DNA from: Rhodobacteraceae bacterium UBA2776
GTDB lineage: Bacteria; Pseudomonadota; Alphaproteobacteria; Rhodobacterales; Rhodobacteraceae
Length of the DNA stretch: 12,344 nt
Assembly: GCA_002352425.1 (NCBI GenBank)
Contig: DEIK01000103.1
Location: forward strand, 1-12,344
Reading direction: 5' to 3'
The translations under genes and the position numbers were made by a program. This document shows, one piece after another, positions 7,274 through 12,344 of the stretch. Below the pieces are notes generated by a model. The model was not told the DNA's origin and did not search any database. It saw nothing but the letters and a program-made list of their open reading frames with translations. Numbering within the stretch: position 1 is the first letter of the stretch; each line of letters starts with the position of its first letter.

Positions 7274-7301
7274 TAGGCGAAAACCGTCTGACGAGGACCC
7301 T

Positions 7302-8747
7302 ATGACCGAGATAAAACTGCACAACACCAAGACCCGCAAGAAAGAGGTCTTTGAGCCAATTGATGCCGAAAACGTGCGCATGTATGTCTGTGGCCCGACA
7401 GTTTACGACCGCGCCCATCTGGGCAACGCGCGCCCCGTGGTGGTGTTTGACGTGCTGAACCGCCTGCTGCGGCATGTTTATGGCGATGATCACGTGACTT
7501 ACGTGCGCAATTTCACCGATGTGGATGATAAAATCAATGCGCGGGCGGCCGAAAGCGGGCGCTCGATTGGCGAGATCACGGATGAAACCATCCAGTGGTT
7601 TTTGGACGATATGGCAGCGCTTGGTGCGATTGCGCCCGACCAGATGCCGCGCGCGACAGAGTTCATCCCGCAGATGGTGGCGATGATCGAGGGGTTGATT
7701 GCCTCGGGTCACGCGTATGAGGCCGAGGGGCATGTGCTGTTCGCGGTCGAGAGCTATCAGGAATATGGAGCCCTTTCAGGGCGCTCTATCAAAGATATGA
7801 TCGCCGGCGCGCGGGTTGAAGTCGCGCCCTACAAACGCAATCCGATGGACTTTGTGTTGTGGAAGCCGTCAACGGGCGATCAGCCGGGGTGGGAGTCGCC
7901 CTGGGGTGTGGGCCGTCCGGGGTGGCATATTGAATGTTCGGCGATGTCCTATGAATTGCTGGGCGCATCATTTGATATTCACGGTGGCGGCAATGATCTG
8001 ATGTTCCCACACCATGAAAACGAGATCGCCCAGTCGTGCTGTGCGCATCCGGATGCTGGGTTTGCGAACTACTGGATGCACAATGAAATGTTGCAGGTCG
8101 AGGGCAAGAAGATGTCCAAGTCTTTGGGCAACTTTTTCACGGTGCATGATCTGTTGGAAGGCCATGATGGCCAACCAGCGGTGCCGGGCGAAGTGATCCG
8201 GTTTGTGTTTTTGAGCACGCATTATCGTAAACCGATGGATTGGACCGAGAAAAAGGCAAAAGGGGCAGACGCGACGTTGCTAAGCTGGAAGAGAACCATT
8301 GACCTGTGGCGGGATGATGTTGCCAAAGAATATAGCGGCAAGAATCCACCAAAAGTAATTACCGCTGCTGTTTCGGATGATTTGAACACAGCATTGGCAA
8401 TTGCCGAGATGCATACGCTTGCTAAGAAGGCAAAGACAAGTGTTGAGGCTGCAGTTGCGCTCGCCGAGGCGTTAGCATTTCTGGGCTTTGACTATCAACA
8501 TATTTGGTCTCATTCATTTGGGCATTCACTTGAAAAAATTCTAGGCGACCCCGTCGATTTGGAACGGTATGAGCAGCTTCTTACCGAAGCCCGACTAAAG
8601 GCGATAGAAACTAATGATTTTTCCGAAGTAGACAGATTGAAATCCGGTCTCGTGGCTGCTGGGATTGAGGTTCAAATGTTAAAGGACAATATCGTTCTGG
8701 ATATTACGCCTGATTTCGACCCTTCCAAACTGGAGGCCCTCAAATGA
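7302..8747 (+). CDS. cysS: Cysteine--tRNA ligase (CysRS)
   Basis: This 481-residue class I aminoacyl-tRNA synthetase charges tRNA-Cys with cysteine and is essential. The HIGH-type motif is HLGN at 39-42 and KMSKS is at 270-274. The zinc site that selects cysteine is complete: C30 (in MYVCGPTVYD), C212 (in HIECSAMS), H237 and E241 (in FPHHENEIAQS). The C-terminal helical domain starts with DDLNTA. Start: ATG 7302 fits the family beginning (MTEIKLHNTKTRKKE), with an AGGA site at 7294-7297. An in-frame ATG at 7251 would add 17 residues unlike the family and run through the leader structure. The last ~400 bases are odd: GC falls from about 58% (7501-7680) to about 45% (8341-8700), and rare-looking codons (AGA, TTA, CTA, GTA) become common, although the protein stays in frame and family-like. 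This points to a recombined 3' end. The stop overlaps the next ATG (ATGA). Confidence 0.98.
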   Translation: MTEIKLHNTKTRKKEVFEPIDAENVRMYVCGPTVYDRAHLGNARPVVVFDVLNRLLRHVYGDDHVTYVRNFTDVDDKINARAAESGRSIGEITDETIQWFLDDMAALGAIAPDQMPRATEFIPQMVAMIEGLIASGHAYEAEGHVLFAVESYQEYGALSGRSIKDMIAGARVEVAPYKRNPMDFVLWKPSTGDQPGWESPWGVGRPGWHIECSAMSYELLGASFDIHGGGNDLMFPHHENEIAQSCCAHPDAGFANYWMHNEMLQVEGKKMSKSLGNFFTVHDLLEGHDGQPAVPGEVIRFVFLSTHYRKPMDWTEKKAKGADATLLSWKRTIDLWRDDVAKEYSGKNPPKVITAAVSDDLNTALAIAEMHTLAKKAKTSVEAAVALAEALAFLGFDYQHIWSHSFGHSLEKILGDPVDLERYEQLLTEARLKAIETNDFSEVDRLKSGLVAAGIEVQMLKDNIVLDITPDFDPSKLEALK

Positions 8748-8896
8748 CCACCATCACAACACAGGCTAGCGCCCGATCCGAGGGGGGGCGTGAAGCGCCC
8801 GCCCGTGGGGGCGGATCGGGCGCTGTCCGGCGATGCCGGACGGAATGTGGCGATAGCTTGAGGTTGCTTTTGCAAGCCTTGGGAGGTGCATTATGA
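8744..8896 (+). CDS. Doubtful 50-aa ORF spanning the cysS-cimA linker
   Basis: This ORF starts at the ATGA shared with the cysS stop, and its TGA overlaps the cimA ATG (the bases ATGA at 8893-8896), so it would couple translation of the two genes. The product (MTTITTQASARSEGGREAP..., ending LRLLLQALGGAL) is rich in Gly and Arg, and its middle third is simply the translation of the inverted repeats. I know no family for it. More likely the repeat was inserted here and happens to keep an open frame. A real small protein, or a frame kept open for coupling, remains possible. Confidence 0.2.
   Translation: MTTITTQASARSEGGREAPARGGGSGAVRRCRTECGDSLRLLLQALGGAL
8768..8824. repeat. Large GC-rich inverted repeat (REP-like element) between cysS and cimA
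   Basis: A perfect 13-bp inverted repeat is present: AGCGCCCGATCCG (8768-8780) against CGGATCGGGCGCT (8812-8824). Between the arms, GGGCG (8786-8790) can pair with CGCCC (8796-8800), giving a branched hairpin. It stands out from the low-GC cysS end just before it. It resembles intergenic palindromic elements of bacterial genomes, but I cannot name a family and see only one copy here. It lacks a T run, so it is not a normal terminator; it could slow transcription or protect mRNA. Confidence 0.85.
8825..8841. repeat. Short perfect hairpin next to the large inverted repeat
   Basis: GTCCGGC (8825-8831) and GCCGGAC (8835-8841) are perfect 7-bp arms around the 3-base loop GAT. It begins directly after the 13-bp repeat, so the two probably form one compound element. 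A third, imperfect stem (8862-8867 with 8872-8878) follows and ends two bases before the cimA ribosome site GGGAGG (8881-8886). Confidence 0.8.
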
Positions 8897-10512
8897 CCCG
8901 CGAACGTCTCTATATCTACGACACCACCCTGCGGGACGGCCAACAAACCCAAGGCGTGCAGTTCTCGACCCCTGAAAAAATCAAGATCGCCGAAATGCTG
9001 GACCACTTGGGCGTCGACTACATCGAGGGCGGCTGGCCTGGGGCCAACCCGACCGACAGCGCCTTCTTTGACGAAGCCCCCAAAACCGGCGCCACAATGG
9101 CCGCTTTTGGCATGACCAAACGCAGCGGGCGCAGTGCAGAAAACGACGATGTATTGGCCGCCGTGATGAATGCGAACACCAAAGCCGTGTGCTTGGTCGG
9201 CAAGGCACATGAATTCCACGTGACAACCGCGCTTAACATCCCGCTGGCCGAAAATATCGACAACATCGCTGCCAGTTTCAAGCATATCGTAGCACAGGGG
9301 CGCGAGGCGCTGTTTGATGCGGAACACTTCTTTGATGGCTACAAGGCCAACCCCGAATATGCGCTGCAAACTGTTTTGGCCGCTTACCACGCGGGCTGTC
9401 GCTGGATTGTGCTTTGCGACACCAATGGTGGCACTTTGCCCGATGAAATTGGCAAGATCACAAGCGCAGTGATTGCGGCGGGCGTTCCGGGTGAAAACCT
9501 TGGCATCCATACCCATAACGACACCGAAAACGCTGTCGCTGGCAGCTTGGCCGCGATCAATGCGGGGGCGCGACAGGTGCAGGGCACCCTGAACGGATTG
9601 GGCGAGCGTTGCGGCAATGCCAACCTGACCACGTTGATCCCAACGCTGTTGTTGAAACCGCAATTGGCCACAAAATTCGAAACCGGCATCAGTCCTAAAG
9701 CCTTGAAAGGGCTGGTAAAAATAAGCCGCCAATTGGACGAAATTCTGAACCGCGTGCCTCAACGCCAAGCGGCCTATGTCGGGGCCAGTGCTTTTGCCCA
9801 CAAAGCAGGGCTGCACGCCAGCGCCATCCTAAAAGACCCCACGACCTATGAACATATTGCACCCGATAGCGTCGGAAACGCGCGGATTATTCCGATGTCA
9901 AATCAGGCTGGCCAATCGAACCTGAGGAAGCGGTTGGCGGACGCAGGCTTGAACGTCGAAAAGGGTGATCCGGCGCTGACACGTATTTTGGATGCGATCA
10001 AAATCAACGAGGAACATGGCTATTCCTATGACACGGCGCAATCCAGTTTTGAGCTGGTGGCGCGTCGCGAATTGGGGCTGCTGCCCGAGTTTTTCGAGGT
10101 CAAACGTTATAAGGTGACCGTCGAGCGGCGCAAGAACAAGTATAACAAAATGATCAGCCTCTCTGAGGCCGTGGTGGTTGTGAAAATCGGCGGTGAGAAA
10201 AAGCTTTCGGTGTCCGAAAGCGTTGACGAGGCCGGCAATGACCGTGGCCCTGTGAACGCGCTGGCCAAGGCGTTGGCCAAGGATTTGGGGCCGCATCAGG
10301 CCTGTATCGACGACATGCGATTGGTCGATTTCAAGGTGCGGATAACGGATGGTGGCACCGACGCCAAAACCCGCGTCATCATCGACAGTGAAGATGGCGC
10401 AGGCAACCGTTGGTCTACGGTCGGCGTGTCGCCCAATATTGTAGATGCGAGTTTCGAGGCATTGTTGGACGCCATCAATTGGAAACTGATCCGCGATCAG
10501 AAAAAGGGATAG
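8893..10512 (+). CDS. cimA: (R)-citramalate synthase
   Basis: This 539-residue enzyme of the isopropylmalate/homocitrate synthase family condenses acetyl-CoA with pyruvate to (R)-citramalate, giving a threonine-independent route to 2-oxobutyrate and isoleucine. The TIM-barrel catalytic domain (about 1-290) has DTTLRDGQQTQG at 10-21 (metal and pyruvate site), EGGWPGANPTD at 45-55, CDTNGG at 175-180 and the metal-binding HTHND at 206-210; GLGERCGNANL (235-245) is a further family signature. The middle part (about 290-400) includes HKAGLHASAI, and residues about 400-535 fit the LeuA regulatory dimer domain that senses the end product. Length and the EGGWPGANP motif favour the long CimA type (TIGR00977) over LeuA or homocitrate synthase; specificity is inferred. 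Start ATG 8893 has GGGAGG six bases upstream. It lies in the cysS operon; the hydrolase gene follows after 4 bases. Confidence 0.93.
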   Translation: MTRERLYIYDTTLRDGQQTQGVQFSTPEKIKIAEMLDHLGVDYIEGGWPGANPTDSAFFDEAPKTGATMAAFGMTKRSGRSAENDDVLAAVMNANTKAVCLVGKAHEFHVTTALNIPLAENIDNIAASFKHIVAQGREALFDAEHFFDGYKANPEYALQTVLAAYHAGCRWIVLCDTNGGTLPDEIGKITSAVIAAGVPGENLGIHTHNDTENAVAGSLAAINAGARQVQGTLNGLGERCGNANLTTLIPTLLLKPQLATKFETGISPKALKGLVKISRQLDEILNRVPQRQAAYVGASAFAHKAGLHASAILKDPTTYEHIAPDSVGNARIIPMSNQAGQSNLRKRLADAGLNVEKGDPALTRILDAIKINEEHGYSYDTAQSSFELVARRELGLLPEFFEVKRYKVTVERRKNKYNKMISLSEAVVVVKIGGEKKLSVSESVDEAGNDRGPVNALAKALAKDLGPHQACIDDMRLVDFKVRITDGGTDAKTRVIIDSEDGAGNRWSTVGVSPNIVDASFEALLDAINWKLIRDQKKG

Positions 10513-10516
10513 TTTT

Positions 10517-11500
10517 TTGATCACCAAAGTTTTGATTTCCGCGGGCATTTCAGCCCTGATTTTTCTGGGCATTGCGCTTGGGCTTATTGCCTCGCAACAG
10601 ACCCAAAAACTATCCGGTGCAGCCGGATTGGATTTTAGTGAAACCTTGGCCAAGCCAGATCAACGCCCCCTTAAGCGCACCCAATTCAGCGCACGTGACG
10701 GCGCCAAATTGGATGTACTTCACCTGCCATCAGCGTGCCAAGATGCGCCGCTGATGATCCTGTTGCACGGGTCAGGCTGGCATGGGCAACAGTTTGGCGC
10801 CTTGGCTACGGCGCTTGCGCAAAATGCCGAGATTTTGGTGCCGGATCTACGTGGTCATGGGATCAATCCAGAGCCCCGTGGCGACCTGACCTATATCGGT
10901 CAATACGAGGACGATTTGGCGGATTTGATCAAGGCTTATCAGCGGGGCGGCCAAAAAGTGATCCTTGCCGGCCATTCTTCGGGTGGCGGGCTGGTTGTGC
11001 GCTTTGCCGGTGGGGCGCATGGCGGTTTGATTGACGGTGCCATTTTGCTGGCACCGTTTTTGAAGTATAACGCTCCGACGACCCGCGCGAACTCCGGGGG
11101 GTGGGCACGTCCCCTGACGCGGCGCTTGATTGGGCTGAGTATGTTAAACAACGTCAAAATCACGGGCCTGAACCATTTGGTGGTTATCCAATTTGAAATG
11201 CCGGAGGAGGTATTAAACGGTCCAATGGGGCATACGGCCACGGTGGCCTATTCCTATCGCCTGAACCAATCCTTTGCCCCCAGAAGTGCGTATTTAAAAG
11301 ACATTGCAGCGCTGCCCGATTTCATGTTGATCGCTGGCACAAAGGACGAAGCCTTTGTTGCCGAGCAATATGAGCCCCTGATGCGCGGTGTCACTGACAT
11401 GGGGGCATACCATTTGGTTGACGGGGTCGGCCATCTTGAAATTGTGGACGCACCACAAACACTGGCCCAGATCGAAACCTTCTTAAAGGCATTTCAATGA
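10517..11500 (+). CDS. Membrane-anchored alpha/beta hydrolase (lysophospholipase-like), TTG start
   Basis: The protein has 327 residues. An N-terminal hydrophobic segment (about 4-25, with only short flanks) should anchor it in the inner membrane or act as an uncleaved signal; the catalytic domain would then be periplasmic. It shows the alpha/beta-hydrolase fold: oxyanion loop HGSGW (84-88), DLRGHG (110-115), nucleophile elbow G152-H-S154-S-G156, likely acid D277 (GTKDEAF) and catalytic H306 (GVGHLEI). All three triad residues are present. The pattern resembles the lysophospholipase/monoglyceride lipase group, but the substrate cannot be told. The start appears to be TTG at 10517: it has AAGGGA (10504-10509) seven bases upstream, lies 4 bases after the cimA stop, and begins exactly before the membrane segment. 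TTG may lower its expression. Its stop overlaps the next gene by ATGA, so the two are translationally coupled. Confidence 0.85.
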   Translation: MITKVLISAGISALIFLGIALGLIASQQTQKLSGAAGLDFSETLAKPDQRPLKRTQFSARDGAKLDVLHLPSACQDAPLMILLHGSGWHGQQFGALATALAQNAEILVPDLRGHGINPEPRGDLTYIGQYEDDLADLIKAYQRGGQKVILAGHSSGGGLVVRFAGGAHGGLIDGAILLAPFLKYNAPTTRANSGGWARPLTRRLIGLSMLNNVKITGLNHLVVIQFEMPEEVLNGPMGHTATVAYSYRLNQSFAPRSAYLKDIAALPDFMLIAGTKDEAFVAEQYEPLMRGVTDMGAYHLVDGVGHLEIVDAPQTLAQIETFLKAFQ

Positions 11501-12252
11501 GCCTTATGGACTGCGCCCAGTTGCTCAAAGACAGCGACGAGGATCGGTTCCTGTCGGTGATGGCTGCCAAGCCAGCTGAGCGGGCCGTTTTGTTCCCGCT
11601 CTATGCGTTCAACGTCGAGGTTTCAAAGGCCGCATGGGCCAGCGATGAGCCGCTGTTGTGCCAAATGCGGTTGCAATATCTGCGCGATTTGGTGACCACG
11701 ATTTTCGCGGGCGAGGTGTTGTCCAAAATACCCTTGGCCGAACCCTTGGCCAAGGTCATTCGCGACGGCGGTGTTCCGCAACAAATGCTGTATGATCTGA
11801 TCGACGCGCGTCATTGGGATATCGGTCGCGAAGGGTTCGCCGATGCCGCAGATTTCAACCGCTATCTGGATCATACAGCGGGTCATTTGATGGTGATGGC
11901 GGCGCGGGCAACAGGGGTTGGCGCAAACCATGAGGCGGCAGTTCGTGCGCATGGGGTTGGCATGGGGTTGGCCAGTTTTTTGATCGCTACACCCGATCTT
12001 ATCGCACAGGGGCGCGCGCCTTTACGGGATGAATCCCCTGATGCATTGGTTCGTCTGGCAAGTGACGCATTGTCCCGCATTAAGGATGAAGAAAAGATTC
12101 CCAATGGCCAAGCGGCTTTGCGAGCAGGGTGGGATACTCGACGGGTGCTGAAACGGGTCTGCAGCCATCCGGAACGGGTGCTGGAGGGGCGTCTGCAAGC
12201 CTCGCCGTTTCGCCGTAAAACATCGCTGTTGTGGTTGAGTTTTTTTAGCTGA
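11497..12252 (+). CDS. Squalene/phytoene synthase-fold protein without catalytic Asp motifs (NDUFAF6-like)
   Basis: This 251-residue, mostly helical protein resembles the squalene/phytoene synthase family: FPLYAFNVEVSKA (33-45), QMRLQYLRD (56-64), ARHWDIG (104-110) and a YLDHTAGHLMVMAARATG helix (123-140). The two Asp-rich DxxxD clusters that bind magnesium-prenyl diphosphate in true synthases are not visible: the first region reads YAFNVEVSKAAWASDE, and the second has MGLASFLIATPDLIAQGR where active enzymes carry Asp pairs. It is therefore more like the non-catalytic NDUFAF6 group, whose mitochondrial member helps assemble respiratory complex I. A role in carotenoid or hopanoid synthesis is unlikely; complex I assembly is only a guess. 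ATG 11497 overlaps the stop of the hydrolase (ATGA), with no strong ribosome site of its own, which suggests coupled translation. It is the last gene before a strong terminator. Confidence 0.75.
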   Translation: MSLMDCAQLLKDSDEDRFLSVMAAKPAERAVLFPLYAFNVEVSKAAWASDEPLLCQMRLQYLRDLVTTIFAGEVLSKIPLAEPLAKVIRDGGVPQQMLYDLIDARHWDIGREGFADAADFNRYLDHTAGHLMVMAARATGVGANHEAAVRAHGVGMGLASFLIATPDLIAQGRAPLRDESPDALVRLASDALSRIKDEEKIPNGQAALRAGWDTRRVLKRVCSHPERVLEGRLQASPFRRKTSLLWLSFFS

Positions 12253-12289
12253 AATTCAGGGTCGAATGTGATCCGGAAAATGTCAGGTT

Positions 12290-12323
12290 AATAAAACCAC
12301 TATTCCGGAATAGTGGTTTTATT
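12290..12323. terminator. Strong bidirectional intrinsic terminator (34-bp perfect palindrome)
   Basis: The arms AATAAAACCACTATTCC (12290-12306) and GGAATAGTGGTTTTATT (12307-12323) are perfect complements, 17 bp each without spacer, so the RNA would form a stem with a CCGG loop. The 3' arm ends in TTTTATTT on the plus strand, and the symmetrical AAAATAAA on the other side gives the same on the minus strand. It lies 38 bases after the last gene and ends the cysS operon. It may also serve a convergent gene beyond the right edge. Confidence 0.9.
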
Positions 12324-12344
12324 TGACCTGCGCCCCAAGTTTCC

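Noticed and set aside
7251..7301. Upstream in-frame start of cysS adding 17 residues
   Set aside because: The extension is not part of known CysRS N-termini, and no good ribosome site precedes it. MTEIKLHN at 7302 fits the family.
8740..9816. A 358-codon open frame on the minus strand opposite cimA
   Set aside because: It mirrors the codon pattern of cimA, runs through the palindromic linker and shows no recognisable domain. cimA on the other strand is conserved with all its motifs.

Overview
The window looks like chromosomal DNA of a marine-type alphaproteobacterium, most likely Rhodobacteraceae. Three things suggest this: a form II RuBisCO with a divergent cbbR and cbbQ/cbbO, the style of the cysS and citramalate synthase genes, and short gene gaps with ATGA overlaps. 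No tRNA, rRNA, CRISPR, transposase or phage gene was seen.

Layout. (1) Positions 1-1417, minus strand: a 2-oxoglutarate/Fe(II)-oxygenase-like protein (cut by the left edge), and upstream of it a secreted protein with an HEXXH motif whose family I do not recognise. (2) Positions 1602-7111: a complete small Calvin-cycle CO2-fixation module. A LysR-type CbbR is transcribed leftwards. Divergently, cbbM (form II RuBisCO), cbbQ (AAA+ ATPase) and cbbO (von Willebrand A protein) run rightwards. CbbQ and CbbO together form a RuBisCO activase that removes inhibitory sugar phosphates. A 105-bp, very AT-rich gap between cbbR and cbbM should hold the operator and promoters. No phosphoribulokinase or other Calvin gene follows. 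(3) Positions 7130-12323: a housekeeping operon on the plus strand, containing cysS, a palindrome-rich linker, cimA (citramalate synthase, isoleucine branch), an alpha/beta hydrolase starting with TTG, and a squalene/phytoene-synthase-fold protein without the usual Asp motifs. It closes at a 34-bp perfect palindrome that reads as a bidirectional terminator.

The most interesting element lies between cbbO and cysS. A 15-codon ORF (7165-7212) encodes MKQNSAICICTCITS, with three cysteines in five codons. It sits just before the cysteinyl-tRNA synthetase gene and begins exactly where transcription should start from a GTGACA-N17-TAGGGT promoter. I read it as a probable leaderless Cys-sensing leader peptide that controls cysS, possibly through competing RNA pairings seen downstream of it. 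Two further oddities are a sharp fall in GC content and change in codon use in the last 400 bp of cysS (a mosaic gene), and the large GC-rich inverted repeats between cysS and cimA, which lie inside a 50-codon ORF that overlaps both genes.
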